From: Gluconobacter morbifer G707
GTDB lineage: Bacteria; Pseudomonadota; Alphaproteobacteria; Acetobacterales; Acetobacteraceae
DNA: 64,000 bases
NCBI RefSeq assembly: GCF_000234355.1
Contig: NZ_AGQV01000001.1
Location: 682,001 to 746,000 of the forward strand
Direction of reading: 5' to 3'
Below the pieces are notes generated by a model, which saw only the letters and a program-made list of their open reading frames with translations, was not told the DNA's origin and did not search any database. The position numbers and the translations under genes are program-made. How positions within the stretch are numbered: the first letter of the stretch is position 1; every line of letters begins with the position of its first letter. Positions 1-8,302 of this stretch are shown here, piece after piece.

Positions 1-215
1 AGCCACAGGGCCGTCCCCAGAACCGCGATTTCCGCAAGGGCGTGCAGCCAGTCGGGCAGGGACTGTGGCAGGCGGGCCAGAGAGGCCAGCACATAGAACG
101 CCACCATCAGAAGCGGCCAGCGAAATGGCTGCCATGCCCGTTCCCACCAGATGACGCGTCGGGCGCGCTGGCGGATGGTGGCAAGGCGGGCTGTGGCGTT
201 CCGGGGATCAGCCAT
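1..215 (-). CDS. DUF4175 / TIGR02302 membrane protein, N-terminal part
   Basis: Only the first 71 or so codons lie in the window; the gene runs off the left edge. The start ATG (213-215) overlaps the lysA stop by 8 bases, so the two are probably translated together. The visible protein has a basic, Trp-rich beginning (RVIWWERAW) followed by two hydrophobic stretches separated by a short polar loop, as expected of two membrane helices. This architecture and the position directly after lysA match the TIGR02302/DUF4175 family of large alphaproteobacterial membrane proteins, whose function is not established. The family call is from memory of gene order and the N-terminal pattern, so it is moderate rather than certain. 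Confidence 0.7.
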   Translation of the reverse strand, partial: MADPRNATARLATIRQRARRVIWWERAWQPFRWPLLMVAFYVLASLARLPQSLPDWLHALAEIAVLGTALW

Positions 216-1569
216 GGGCAGGATTCGCGCTATCCTGTTCCAGCCAGGCCGGAACGGTCTCGGCCGCGATCAGTTCTGCGACGGTCTGGCGTTGGCGGAT
301 GATGTCCCAGCGCCCGTTATCCACGAGAACCTGGGCTGCCAGCGGGCGTGTATTGTAGGTCGAGCTCATGACTGATCCGTAGGCTCCCGTATCCAGAAGA
401 ACGACCAGATCTCCCCGGTTGAGGGATGCCGGCAGGGCGCGGTCGCGGGCGAAGATGTCGCTGCTCTCACAGACGGGCCCTACGACGTCCCAGGGTTTTG
501 TGTCGGCTTGCAGGGCCGTTGGCGCAACTGGAAGAATACCGTGCCATGATTCATAGAGCGCGGGACGGGCCAGATCGTTCATCGCCGCGTCGATCACGGC
601 GAAATCAGGATTCCCGGCCTTGGTTTCGATCACGCGCGTCAGCAGAAGGCCGGTTGGTCCGGAAAGCCAGCGTCCGGGTTCGATGCTCAGGCGTACATCC
701 AGATTTCCCAGTGTCTCGGCGATGACACCGGCCAGCATGTCGGGTGCGGGAGCGATTTCGTCGCGATAGCGGATACCGAGGCCACCGCCGCAGTCCACGC
801 TTTCGACCGTATGACCGAGAGCCCGGAGTTCCCGGACCATTTCCGCCAGACGGGTGTAACCCTCCCGAAACGGTTCGGCCGTGACCATCTGGCTGCCAAG
901 ATGGACGGCAAGCCCCACCAGCCGGACGTTCTTCAGGGCGGTGGCTTCCCCGTACAGCGTCACAGCGCGGCGGTGTTCGATCCCGAACTTGTCTCCGGCA
1001 CGACCGGTACTGATCTTGTCGTGGGTCTGGGCGTCCACATCCGGATTGACGCGCAGGGCAGCGCGGGCGACCTTCCCGCAGGCCCGGGCCATTTCGTCCA
1101 GACGGTACAGTTCCTCGACGCTCTCGACATTCACCTGTGCGATGTCGTGCTCAATCGCGGCCCGTAGTTCGGCATCGGATTTTCCAACGCCTGAAAAGAC
1201 GATCCCTGATGAAGGAATGCCAGCATGGAGCGCGCGCTGCATTTCCCCACCACTGACGATATCGACACCGAAACCACATTGACGCAGGATGGTCAGGGTG
1301 GCCTGATGGTCCTGCGATTTCATGGCGAAATGGTAGCTGACCGGCAGGCCCCGTGCTTCAAAGGCGGATTTCAGCGCCTGCGCGCGCCGGCACAGGGTGC
1401 CTGCGCCGGTAATCCAGCATGGTGTGCCGGCTGCGGCTGCAATGACATGAAGAGGGACGCCCTCGAACAGCAGGCCGTCGCGTACGTCCATTCGGAGGGA
1501 AGGACGGCTGGCCAGAAGATCGAGCAGGGATGGATCAGTGGAAGGGTCGGAAGGAAAGGGTGCGCTCAT
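208..1569 (-). CDS. lysA: Diaminopimelate decarboxylase
   Basis: This 453-residue PLP enzyme decarboxylates meso-diaminopimelate to L-lysine, the last step of lysine synthesis, in the cytosol. The Schiff-base lysine is K84 in HFAMKSQ, a slightly unusual version of the YAVKAN signature. A Gly-rich phosphate-binding stretch (SVDCGGGLG), an EPGRWL motif and the CESSD and DTGAYG substrate and dimer motifs follow in the expected order. Length is slightly above the usual 420-440 because of an N-terminal extension. It is followed by a DUF4175-type gene and is divergent from cdd with about 70 bases between. In many alphaproteobacteria lysA sits directly after argH and lptM; here those two lie 6.6 kb away. 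Confidence 0.96.
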   Translation of the reverse strand: MSAPFPSDPSTDPSLLDLLASRPSLRMDVRDGLLFEGVPLHVIAAAAGTPCWITGAGTLCRRAQALKSAFEARGLPVSYHFAMKSQDHQATLTILRQCGFGVDIVSGGEMQRALHAGIPSSGIVFSGVGKSDAELRAAIEHDIAQVNVESVEELYRLDEMARACGKVARAALRVNPDVDAQTHDKISTGRAGDKFGIEHRRAVTLYGEATALKNVRLVGLAVHLGSQMVTAEPFREGYTRLAEMVRELRALGHTVESVDCGGGLGIRYRDEIAPAPDMLAGVIAETLGNLDVRLSIEPGRWLSGPTGLLLTRVIETKAGNPDFAVIDAAMNDLARPALYESWHGILPVAPTALQADTKPWDVVGPVCESSDIFARDRALPASLNRGDLVVLLDTGAYGSVMSSTYNTRPLAAQVLVDNGRWDIIRQRQTVAELIAAETVPAWLEQDSANPAHG

Positions 1570-1638
1570 GGTGATGCTACCGTATCGCTGTCTGAGACAT
1601 GTTCCAAGCCGAACCCGCAGCGGTTAGGGTCGGGAATC

Positions 1639-2028
1639 ATGATGGAAGAACTGATCAGACAGGCGCTTGAAGCCCGCTCCCGGGCTTATGCGCCCTATTC
1701 CCGGTTTCAGGTGGGGGCGGCGCTGCGGTGTGACGGCGTGGTGCATTCAGGCTGCAACGTGGAAAATGCAGCTTATCCTCTTGGCACCTGTGCAGAGGCC
1801 GGAGCCATTGCCGCAATGATCCGTGCCGGCGGACGGCGGATCGAGGAAATAGTGGTCGTGGGCGGGGATGAGCCCTGTACGCCCTGTGGCGGCTGTCGTC
1901 AGAAAATCCGGGAGTTCGGTGCGCCGGACCTGAAAGTCCATATGGTGGACCCGCAGGGGCGGCATCTCATGACACGGACTCTCACGGCGCTTCTGCCTGA
2001 TGCGTTCGGTCCGGATCATCTTGGATGA
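1639..2028 (+). CDS. cdd: Cytidine deaminase
   Basis: A 129-residue homotetramer-type cytidine deaminase, converting cytidine or deoxycytidine to uridine or deoxyuridine for pyrimidine salvage. The zinc and catalytic motif is C51-A-E53 (TCAEAGA), and the second zinc site is the PCTPC pair C80 and C83. Length fits the short form of the family. Two ATGs stand in tandem (1639 and 1642) and either could be used. The stop overlaps the start of the downstream protease gene (ATGA), which suggests coupled translation although the two functions are unrelated. Confidence 0.95.
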   Translation: MMEELIRQALEARSRAYAPYSRFQVGAALRCDGVVHSGCNVENAAYPLGTCAEAGAIAAMIRAGGRRIEEIVVVGGDEPCTPCGGCRQKIREFGAPDLKVHMVDPQGRHLMTRTLTALLPDAFGPDHLG

Positions 2029-2744
2029 GGAAGGCTGCTGCCATCCTGTCGGCGCTGATGCTGATCGCAGGAGCAGCCAGGCCATATGCGGCGCCTTTGC
2101 CGGCCCTGCCTGGACTGGGCCGTGAAGGAGCATACCGCGATCTGGTGGACGTCAACAGTTACCCATGGCGTATTCTGGGGCGGGTTCAGACCGCGCTGGG
2201 CACGAAATGCACGGGGTTTGCCGTTGCGCCGACTGTTGTCATGACTGCAGCGCACTGTCTGTGGCTTCCTGCCACGGGTCATTATATCCAGCCCCGCGAT
2301 GTTCATGTCCTGATGGGGTATGTGCGGGGAAGTTACCGCACCCATGCGCAGGTCAGGCGCATCATCGTCGCGCCCGGATATGATCCTGCCAACGAGAGTG
2401 CCACGGCGTCCGTTGACCGGGCCACGCTCATTCTGGACCGTCCGGTCGTGAAGACGGATGATCTTCTCTCTCCCGTGGCCGTCAAAGGGAATGAGTCTGT
2501 CATGCTGGTCGGATATCCGCAGGACCGGGCAGAAGTTCCTTACGGCGACGTGGACTGCCATCTGAACGGGCTGACGATAGGCGGGCTGATCCATCATGAC
2601 TGCGCTGCGACGCACGGAGACAGCGGTAGTCCTCTTCTGGTCCGGCAGCCGGATGGAAGCTGGAAGATCGGGGGGCTTGCAGTTCTGGCCCAGGAGGGGG
2701 CCGGTGGTTTCGCGGCTCCCCTGATGCCTCCGGTCATGCACTGA
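2025..2744 (+). CDS. Secreted trypsin-like serine protease
   Basis: A 239-residue protein with an N-terminal signal peptide (cleavage likely near residues 22-23) and the chymotrypsin fold signatures. His77 lies in TAAHC and the nucleophile Ser200 in HGDSGSPL. The triad Asp is probably D131 in SVDRATL, where most relatives have DWA or DIA, so that position is less certain. Cysteines flanking the catalytic His (C62, C78) would form the usual disulfide. The product is expected in the periplasm or medium; substrate unknown. It starts inside the cdd stop codon. A glutamyl endopeptidase-like or V8-like role is possible. Confidence 0.82.
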   Translation: MRKAAAILSALMLIAGAARPYAAPLPALPGLGREGAYRDLVDVNSYPWRILGRVQTALGTKCTGFAVAPTVVMTAAHCLWLPATGHYIQPRDVHVLMGYVRGSYRTHAQVRRIIVAPGYDPANESATASVDRATLILDRPVVKTDDLLSPVAVKGNESVMLVGYPQDRAEVPYGDVDCHLNGLTIGGLIHHDCAATHGDSGSPLLVRQPDGSWKIGGLAVLAQEGAGGFAAPLMPPVMH

Positions 2745-2855
2745 ATGCAGGGCAGTATTTTCGGGTGACTGAAAACCTTCCCGGTTCCAGACGTTTTCAA
2801 AAAGCAGACAACATTCCGGCACTGCCGGTTTTCCCGATCTGGGAGGATTTTCACC

Positions 2856-3290
2856 ATGTACATCATGTCCATGAAAGACGCATCCGATCGGGAGCCTGTT
2901 CATAATGCGCAGGCACAGAAAGAGCACCGCGCCCATGCAGAGCGTGTGCTGATTGTGGAAGATCAGGCGCTTCTGAGGTTTCTGGCCGTGGATATGCTGG
3001 AAACGGAAGGGTATCCCACGGTGGCAGCGGCAAACGCTCAGGAGGCTCTTGAGGCGCTCGGAAACTTTTCGGATATCGGCTTCATTTTTTCGGATATCAA
3101 CATGCCCGGTTCCGTTGACGGGTTGGAACTGGCGCGGACTGTCGATGCCCGCTGGCCAAATGTTGGAATCATCCTGACGTCAGGAGAGGATCTCGGCAGG
3201 GCGCCAGCTCTGCCGCACGGCACGGTGTTTTTGCCCAAGCCCTATGAGTGGGATGAAGTGTATCGTAGTCTGGAGAAAGTCCAGCACTAG
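2856..3290 (+). CDS. Single-domain response regulator (CheY-like)
   Basis: A 144-residue protein holding one receiver domain and no output domain. The acidic pocket is E35-D36 (LIVEDQ), the phospho-acceptor is D80 in FSDINMPG, the switch Thr is T108 and the conserved Lys is K128 (LPKPY). About 28 residues precede the domain. A GGGAGG ribosome site lies just upstream of the ATG. Such stand-alone receivers in alphaproteobacteria usually serve HWE or PAS histidine kinases. No kinase gene lies in the window, so the partner must be encoded elsewhere. Confidence 0.88.
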   Translation: MYIMSMKDASDREPVHNAQAQKEHRAHAERVLIVEDQALLRFLAVDMLETEGYPTVAAANAQEALEALGNFSDIGFIFSDINMPGSVDGLELARTVDARWPNVGIILTSGEDLGRAPALPHGTVFLPKPYEWDEVYRSLEKVQH

Positions 3291-3318
3291 GAGCTCGGTT
3301 TTTCAGGGAGGGGTTATG

Positions 3319-3395
3319 TGGTGCACCCGAAAGGACTCGAACCTCTAACCCCCAGATTCGTAGTCTGGTGCTCTATCCAGTTGAGCTACGGGTGC
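3319..3395 (-). tRNA. tRNA-Arg (anticodon ACG), copy 2
   Basis: Reading the minus strand gives a 77-nt cloverleaf. The 7-bp acceptor stem is GCACCCG with CGGGTGC, followed by discriminator A and an encoded CCA. The anticodon stem-loop CCAGA-CTACGAA-TCTGG gives anticodon ACG, and the T arm contains GGTTCGAGTCC. The sequence is identical to the copy at 3435-3511. It is the downstream member of the pair, lying 39 bases after the first. Confidence 0.97.
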
Positions 3396-3434
3396 GTGCA
3401 CATGATTTTCTCTTCCGGTCAGCCGGAAGAACAG

Positions 3435-3511
3435 TGGTGCACCCGAAAGGACTCGAACCTCTAACCCCCAGATTCGTAGTCTGGTGCTCTATCCAGTTGA
3501 GCTACGGGTGC
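3435..3511 (-). tRNA. tRNA-Arg (anticodon ACG), copy 1
   Basis: Identical 77-nt tRNA-Arg(ACG) with encoded CCA, promoter-proximal of the two. ACG is normally deaminated to ICG by TadA and reads CGU, CGC and CGA, the major arginine codons here. A good sigma-70-like promoter sits a few bases upstream on the same strand, so the pair is probably one transcript. Confidence 0.97.
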
Positions 3512-3524
3512 GCTGTGAGGCGGG

Positions 3525-3553
3525 GTTTTACAGGCGGTCTTTCGGGCTGACAA
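3525..3553 (-). promoter_or_regulatory. Sigma-70-type promoter of the tRNA-Arg pair
   Basis: On the minus strand TTGTCA (3553-3548) is followed after exactly 17 bases by TAAAAC (3530-3525). The predicted start near 3518 lies about 7 bases before the mature 5' end of the first tRNA. The elements fit the consensus well, but no experiment supports the site. Confidence 0.6.
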
Positions 3554-3573
3554 CCCCCCTCCGAAAATAAATT

Positions 3574-3951
3574 CTACTTTCGTGTCATGGTGATATGCGC
3601 CCGGCAGGCAGCCGATCCGAAAGTGCCGCCAATCGCCTGACCGACCGGATAACCATTGAAAACAACCGGCGAGGGATGGCGGTTCATGTCCAGCGTCATC
3701 AGTTCGGCATGATAGCGCTGGTCTCCGGAATGATAGGTGCCACGCAGGATCTGCGCTCCGTCCGCCGGCGTGAACAGGACTTCCTTGCCGCGAATCTCCA
3801 GTGTGGATGTCCTCTCGGTTGGACATTCGCCCTGATCGGCGACAAGCGCGCCTACCCACCGGCCGCCCGGATCGTGGCCTGGATCAGGTGTTCCGGCGCA
3901 GGCCGCCAGGAATGCAGTGGCGGAAAGGGCAAAAAATGCAATCGGACGCAT
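3574..3951 (-). CDS. Small secreted lipoprotein, function unknown
   Basis: A 125-residue protein with a typical lipoprotein signal peptide ending in a lipobox (FLAACAG; acylated Cys about residue 18). The mature part is about 107 residues with two further cysteines (C43 in GECP and one near the end in SAACRAH) that could form a disulfide. No Asp follows the lipid Cys, so sorting to the outer membrane is likely. I do not recognise the domain; the pattern suggests a compact beta-rich fold. It is divergent from guaA. Confidence 0.75.
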   Translation of the reverse strand: MRPIAFFALSATAFLAACAGTPDPGHDPGGRWVGALVADQGECPTERTSTLEIRGKEVLFTPADGAQILRGTYHSGDQRYHAELMTLDMNRHPSPVVFNGYPVGQAIGGTFGSAACRAHITMTRK

Positions 3952-4052
3952 GTTGTTTCTGTTCCATGGTGCAGAATGGATGACGCAGACGACACAACAC
4001 CTTATAGGAGTGCCTCAAAAGGCACCATGAACCGGAACGCGAGGCCATCACT

Positions 4053-5648
4053 TTGACCCAGCAGGACGTCAGCACCGTCGAGAAGCTCGACGAAACCCTT
4101 CATGAAGATCGCATCCTGATCCTGGATTTCGGAAGCCAGGTGACGCAGCTTATTGCCCGCCGCGTCCGCGAGAGCGGCGTGTATTGCGAGATCTGGCCGT
4201 TCACAGCCAGTGAAGAGAAGATCCGCGACTTCAATCCGCGCGGCATCATCCTCTCCGGTAGCCCGGCTAGTGTCCATGATGAAAACGCTCCACCGGTTCC
4301 GGGTGTGGTTTTTGCGCTGAACCGTCCTGTCCTTGGTATCTGCTACGGCCAGCAGGCCATGTGCCAGATGCTGGGGGGCAAGGTCGAAACGCATGAGCAC
4401 CGGGAATTCGGCCGGGCCTACATTGATATTGCGGAGGACTGCTCCCTGTTCCGTGGCGTCTGGGCCCGGGGCAAGCGTGAGCAGGTCTGGATGAGCCATG
4501 GGGATCGCGTCACGCAGCTTCCGCCTGGTTTCCGTGCCGTCGCTCATTCCGAAGGTGCACCGTTTGCTATTATCGCGGATGAAGGGCGTCGCCTGTATGG
4601 CGTGCAGTTTCATCCTGAAGTGGTGCATACCCCGCATGGCGCCGCGCTGATCCGGAATTTCACCCATAACGTCGCCGGCTGCAGTGGCACATGGACGATG
4701 GCCGGTTTCCGTGACCTCGAAATCGCCCGGATACGCAAGCAGGTCGGGTCGGGGCGTGTGATCTGTGGACTGTCTGGTGGTGTGGACAGTTCTGTCGCTG
4801 CAAAGCTGATCCATGACGCCATCGGAGACCAGTTGACCTGTATTTTCGTTGACCCGGGTATCCTGCGGAGTGGCGAGGCGGATGAGGTCGTCAAGACATT
4901 CCGTGGCCGCTTCAATATCCGGCTCGTTCACCGGGATGCGTCCGAGCTGTTCCTGCGAGAACTGGCTGGCGTGACGGACCCCGAGGTCAAGCGCAAGACG
5001 ATTGGGCGTCTGTTCATCGAGGTGTTTGAAGAGGAAGCGGCCAAGCTGGGTGGTGCTCAGTTCCTCGCGCAGGGAACGCTTTATCCCGACGTGATCGAAA
5101 GCGTCAGCTTCTCGGGTGGTCCGTCCGTGACGATCAAGTCCCATCATAACGTCGGCGGTCTGCCCGAGCGCATGAACATGCAGCTTGTCGAGCCGCTTCG
5201 GGAGCTGTTCAAGGATGAAGTGCGCGCTCTGGGGCGTGAACTGGGTATTCCTGAAAACATCGTGGGGCGGCATCCGTTCCCCGGGCCGGGTCTGGCAATC
5301 CGTATCCCCGGCGATGTCACGAAAGAGAAGCTGGATCTGCTGCGGAAGGTGGATGCCATCTATCTTGAGGAAATCCGCAATGCCGGACTGTATGACGCGA
5401 TCTGGCAGGCCTTCGCCGTTCTGCTTCCGGTCAGGACGGTTGGCGTGATGGGTGATGGCCGAACCTATGATCAGGCCTGCGCCCTGCGTGCCGTGACCAG
5501 CACGGATGGCATGACGGCGGAAGTCTATCCGTTCGACTTCGCGTTCCTGAACCGCGTGGCCGGGCGCATCGTCAACGAAGTGCGCGGCATCAACCGCGTG
5601 ACCTACGACATTACGTCCAAACCGCCCGGGACGATTGAGTGGGAATGA
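4053..5648 (+). CDS. guaA: GMP synthase (glutamine-hydrolysing)
   Basis: A 531-residue enzyme that converts XMP, ATP and glutamine to GMP. The N-terminal class I glutamine amidotransferase has nucleophile C97 (GICYGQQ) with H188 and E190 (QFHPEV). The ATP pyrophosphatase domain begins with the PP-loop LSGGVDSS at about 241-248, and the C-terminal dimerisation domain ends in the family-typical GTIEWE. The only sensible start is TTG at 4053, preceded by a weak GAGG, and the N-terminus carries about 18 extra residues. It is transcribed alone and closed by a strong terminator. Confidence 0.97.
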   Translation: MTQQDVSTVEKLDETLHEDRILILDFGSQVTQLIARRVRESGVYCEIWPFTASEEKIRDFNPRGIILSGSPASVHDENAPPVPGVVFALNRPVLGICYGQQAMCQMLGGKVETHEHREFGRAYIDIAEDCSLFRGVWARGKREQVWMSHGDRVTQLPPGFRAVAHSEGAPFAIIADEGRRLYGVQFHPEVVHTPHGAALIRNFTHNVAGCSGTWTMAGFRDLEIARIRKQVGSGRVICGLSGGVDSSVAAKLIHDAIGDQLTCIFVDPGILRSGEADEVVKTFRGRFNIRLVHRDASELFLRELAGVTDPEVKRKTIGRLFIEVFEEEAAKLGGAQFLAQGTLYPDVIESVSFSGGPSVTIKSHHNVGGLPERMNMQLVEPLRELFKDEVRALGRELGIPENIVGRHPFPGPGLAIRIPGDVTKEKLDLLRKVDAIYLEEIRNAGLYDAIWQAFAVLLPVRTVGVMGDGRTYDQACALRAVTSTDGMTAEVYPFDFAFLNRVAGRIVNEVRGINRVTYDITSKPPGTIEWE

Positions 5649-5664
5649 TTGTCTGACGCCAGGG

Positions 5665-5699
5665 AAAAGGCCCGTCTCTTGCGAGACGGACCTTTTTTC
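5665..5699 (+). terminator. Intrinsic terminator after guaA
   Basis: AAGG, one mismatched C, and CCGTCTC pair with GAGACGG, A and CCTT around a TTGC loop, followed by six T residues. A run of A on the left side means it could also stop transcription of the convergent CHRD gene. Confidence 0.9.
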
Positions 5700-5724
5700 A
5701 TGGTCCAGTGTCTGAAGAAACCGT

Positions 5725-6174
5725 TCAGTCGGTCCCGTGATGTTTGTGACCGGTCAGTTCTGTTGTCAGTTGGGCGCGGGCTTCGCCGTCGGGATACTTT
5801 TCCGTATGCAGGTTGATATAGGTTTTGCCAGCCTGAACATCCTTGACCTGATCTGCCGTCAGATGAAGCGTCCCTTTCTGATGGGTGGTGTATGGACCCT
5901 GGATCGGAGCGATCACGCCAGCGTCCTGTCCGCCTTCCGCAGGTCCATGCAAGTGGGCGGCCGTTACCGGGCCGCTGAGCCCGTTGTCTTCATAGCGGTA
6001 GGACAGGGTGTCCTTGGTGGTATCCAGCATGGCTGAGGCCGATCCCTTGATGGGGGACGTTGCGCCGTGCTCGGTCTTGAAAGCTCCGAACAGGTGGATC
6101 GTTTCCGCGGAAGCGGGAAGAGCCGTGGTAGCGAAACCGACGGCAAGAGCGGTAAGCAGTAATCCACTACGCAT
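5725..6174 (-). CDS. Secreted CHRD-domain protein
   Basis: A 149-residue exported protein: signal peptide to about residue 23 (ALPASAE), then one CHRD domain with its hallmark AAHLHGPA, a second Gly-rich turn (DAGVIAPIQGPY) and the YINLHTEKYPDGEARAQL stretch near the end. CHRD domains occur in chordin and in many bacterial secreted proteins whose function is unknown. The start at 6174 is preferred over an ATG ten codons upstream because it has AAGGA 8 bases before it and gives a clean signal peptide. The C-terminus is His-rich (GHKHHGTD), which might bind metal. It faces guaA. Confidence 0.85.
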   Translation of the reverse strand: MRSGLLLTALAVGFATTALPASAETIHLFGAFKTEHGATSPIKGSASAMLDTTKDTLSYRYEDNGLSGPVTAAHLHGPAEGGQDAGVIAPIQGPYTTHQKGTLHLTADQVKDVQAGKTYINLHTEKYPDGEARAQLTTELTGHKHHGTD

Positions 6175-6217
6175 GGGACATGTCCTTGCAGATAAGATGG
6201 GCACAGAGAACGCCGGT

Positions 6218-6790
6218 TCAGGTCTCGAGTTCGGTGTTCCAGTAGAGATAATCGCGCCAGCTTTCGTGAAGATAATTGGGGGGAAAGGTGCGCCCGTTTT
6301 CCTGAAGAAGACGGCTACTGGGCTGTGCCGGTTTTTTGTGGGGATGCATACCGATTTCGCTTGGTAATCGCGAACCTTTGAGCAGGTTGCAGGGACTACA
6401 TGCGGTTACCACGTTCTCCCATGTCGTCCTGCCGCCACGGGCACGCGGGATGACGTGATCGAAGGTCAGTTCATGGGTGGGCAATCGGTCATGGCAGTAC
6501 TGGCAGGAGAAGTTATCGCGCAGGAACACGTTGAAGCGGGTAAAGGCCGGCTTGCGCGCGGCGGGAATGTAATCTTTCAGCGCAATGACGCTGGGTAGCC
6601 GGATGCTCTGGCTCGGGGAGCGCACGACAGCGTCTTCATATTCGGAGAGAACGGAAACACGATCGAGGAACACGGCCTTGACGGCTTCCTGCCAGGACCA
6701 CAGAGACAGGGGAAAGTAAGAGAGCGGACGGAAATCCGCATTCAGGACGAGAGCCGGAAAATGCTGACTGCTTACGGACACCACATGCAT
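6218..6790 (-). CDS. HNH endonuclease family protein
   Basis: About 190 residues. The N-terminal half matches the widespread bacterial HNH protein that begins FPALVLNADFRPLSY. The C-terminal half carries the zinc and HNH motif: CQYC, then TFDHVIPRARGG, then ENVVTACSPCN. All key residues are present, so a metal-dependent nuclease is expected, but the cellular role of this housekeeping-type group is not known. The start is uncertain: ATG 6790 has AAGG too close, while GTG 6784 lies about 6 bases after AAGGG and may be the true start. A longer reading to 6865 is less likely, being poorly conserved. Divergent from gluQ. Confidence 0.85.
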   Translation of the reverse strand: MHVVSVSSQHFPALVLNADFRPLSYFPLSLWSWQEAVKAVFLDRVSVLSEYEDAVVRSPSQSIRLPSVIALKDYIPAARKPAFTRFNVFLRDNFSCQYCHDRLPTHELTFDHVIPRARGGRTTWENVVTACSPCNLLKGSRLPSEIGMHPHKKPAQPSSRLLQENGRTFPPNYLHESWRDYLYWNTELET

Positions 6791-6938
6791 CCCTTCTGCA
6801 AGGACGACAACATGGGGTTGGTTTCGGCGCCGAACGAAAATAACAGGATGAACGCCGGAGAACATGCGTCGTCGGCTTCTTTGTCATGACTATTTCAGCA
6901 AACCGGCCCGGCTGCAAGCACCTGCTTGTGAAACCCTG

Positions 6939-7844
6939 ATGACGTCTGTTTCCACCCGTTTTGCTCCCAGTCCGACCGGGCATCTGCACCTCGGGCATGT
7001 CGTCTCGGCGCTTCATGCCCGCAGAATGGCCGGGGCTGAAGGGCGTTTTCTGATCCGCATCGAGGATATTGACCGCGTACGGTGTACGGATGCCCTGACA
7101 CGGGCTCTGAGCGAGGATCTGGCATGGCTGGGTTTCCGGTCCGCTGAACCGATGCGTCAGCAGTCCCGTCATTTTGCAGATTATGTGTCTGTTCTGGAGA
7201 AGCTGCGGGATCGGAAGCTCATTTATCCCTGTTTCTGCACACGGGCGGAAATCGCGGCAGGTGCGACACAGCGCGCTCCGGACGGTAGTCTTGTCTATCC
7301 GGGAAGGTGTCGTCATCGCGAGCTTGCGCCGGATAGACGTGCGCCCGTCTGGCGGCTGGACATGGACCGCGCGCTGCATGAACTGCACGGTGTTCCTTCC
7401 TGGCATGAAGTCGGGAAAGGGCGGATTTCCGGACGGGCGGATGCGTTCGGAAACATCGTGCTGGCGCGGCGCGATAACGGTGTGTCCTATCATCTCTGTG
7501 TGACGCATGACGATGCGTTGCAGGGAATCACGCGCGTGACCCGGGGGCGGGATCTCTATGACGCAACCTCGGTCCATCGCGTTCTTCAGGACCTGATGGG
7601 CTGGCCTGAGCCCGAATATGCCCATCATGCTCTCATTCTGGAGACGGATGGACGCAAGCTCTCCAAACGGGACGGGGCGGAGGGCGTGCGTATTCTGCGG
7701 CAGAGAGGATGGACTGCGGAGGCGGTGCTGACCCATCCACGTGTGGTTCAGGCTCTGGAAGAGAGCGATCTGCCGCCTTTCAGACCGGCTTCTGAACATT
7801 CCATTCAGGATATTGAAGGAACCTGTCCCGGGGACAGTGCGTAG
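6939..7844 (+). CDS. gluQ: Glutamyl-Q tRNA(Asp) synthetase
   Basis: A 301-residue truncated glutamyl-tRNA synthetase paralogue that attaches glutamate to queuosine at position 34 of tRNA(Asp). It has RFAPSPTGHLHLGH (HIGH-type motif), the zinc cluster around FCTR and YPGRC, and the KLSKR version of KMSKS. It lacks the C-terminal anticodon-binding domain of GluRS, which is diagnostic of GluQ-RS. ATG 6939 was chosen because the family begins a few residues before RFAPSPTG; upstream sequence in frame is not conserved-looking. Confidence 0.93.
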   Translation: MTSVSTRFAPSPTGHLHLGHVVSALHARRMAGAEGRFLIRIEDIDRVRCTDALTRALSEDLAWLGFRSAEPMRQQSRHFADYVSVLEKLRDRKLIYPCFCTRAEIAAGATQRAPDGSLVYPGRCRHRELAPDRRAPVWRLDMDRALHELHGVPSWHEVGKGRISGRADAFGNIVLARRDNGVSYHLCVTHDDALQGITRVTRGRDLYDATSVHRVLQDLMGWPEPEYAHHALILETDGRKLSKRDGAEGVRILRQRGWTAEAVLTHPRVVQALEESDLPPFRPASEHSIQDIEGTCPGDSA

Positions 7845-7895
7845 TGCTGGTTCTCCGTCATGAACGGATTTCTCTTACCCTGATGGAGACGAACC

Positions 7896-8096
7896 ATGAA
7901 AAAGATTGCATTTGGCCTGCTGGCAGTCGGCCTTGTCCTGCCGCTCGCGGCCTGTGATGGCCCGCCGCCTGGATCTCCGGCCGGTCCTGGGGGCGCGGGT
8001 TCGGCGTCCCAGCGAGTCAGCCCGACGGAAGGTGGCCCCAGTTCAGGGCCGGGAGGCCCGGGCATGGGAGGGATGAATACGCCTTCGCAGCCCTGA
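7896..8096 (+). CDS. Small Gly/Pro-rich lipoprotein
   Basis: A 66-residue predicted lipoprotein: charged MKK start, hydrophobic core, lipobox LAAC, then a mature part of about 46 residues made mainly of Gly, Pro and Ser with no obvious fold. The second residue after the lipid Cys is Gly, arguing against inner-membrane retention. It lies 50 bases after gluQ with its own weak GAG site and is closed by a bidirectional terminator. Function unknown; probably disordered in the periplasm. Confidence 0.65.
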   Translation: MKKIAFGLLAVGLVLPLAACDGPPPGSPAGPGGAGSASQRVSPTEGGPSSGPGGPGMGGMNTPSQP

Positions 8097-8136
8097 TCTG
8101 TCTGTCGCCTCATTATCGGCAATATGGGGCAGACTG

Positions 8137-8167
8137 AAAACGCCGGGCGTGAAGCCCGGCGTTTTTT
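8137..8167. terminator. Bidirectional intrinsic terminator
   Basis: A 12-bp perfect stem, AAAACGCCGGGC with GCCCGGCGTTTT, around a GTGAA loop, flanked by A on the left and T on the right. It serves the small lipoprotein gene on the plus strand and lptM/argH on the minus strand. Confidence 0.92.
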
Positions 8168-8170
8168 GTC

Positions 8171-8302
8171 TTATTCGGGCGGATAGGCCCGCGGATAGGT
8201 GATATCGGAGTCCGGTCCCGGAGCGTGCGGCGAGCCTTTTCTGCCGCAGGCTGTCAGTCCGAGTGCCAGAACGGCCATGCTGACCAGAATCAGCGTTTTC
8301 AT
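8171..8302 (-). CDS. lptM: LPS translocon maturation chaperone LptM (YifL-type lipoprotein)
   Basis: A 43-codon gene whose ATG overlaps the argH stop (ATGA). The product has a short signal peptide, lipobox LTACG, and a mature part starting CGRKGSP and ending in TYPRAYPPE. That matches the tiny lipoprotein found between argH and lysA in many alphaproteobacteria and equals YifL, renamed LptM, which helps LptD mature its disulfides in Escherichia coli. Here lysA does not follow. The family assignment rests on the CGxKG motif, size and the argH neighbour. Confidence 0.85.
   Translation of the reverse strand: MKTLILVSMAVLALGLTACGRKGSPHAPGPDSDITYPRAYPPE

Noticed and set aside
3600-4060. 153-codon plus-strand frame upstream of guaA
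   Set aside because: Antisense to the lipoprotein gene at 3574-3951, which has a convincing signal peptide and lipobox.
4002-5273. 423-codon open frame antisense to guaA
   Set aside because: It overlaps guaA almost completely, lacks any recognisable motif and arises from GC-rich third-position bias.
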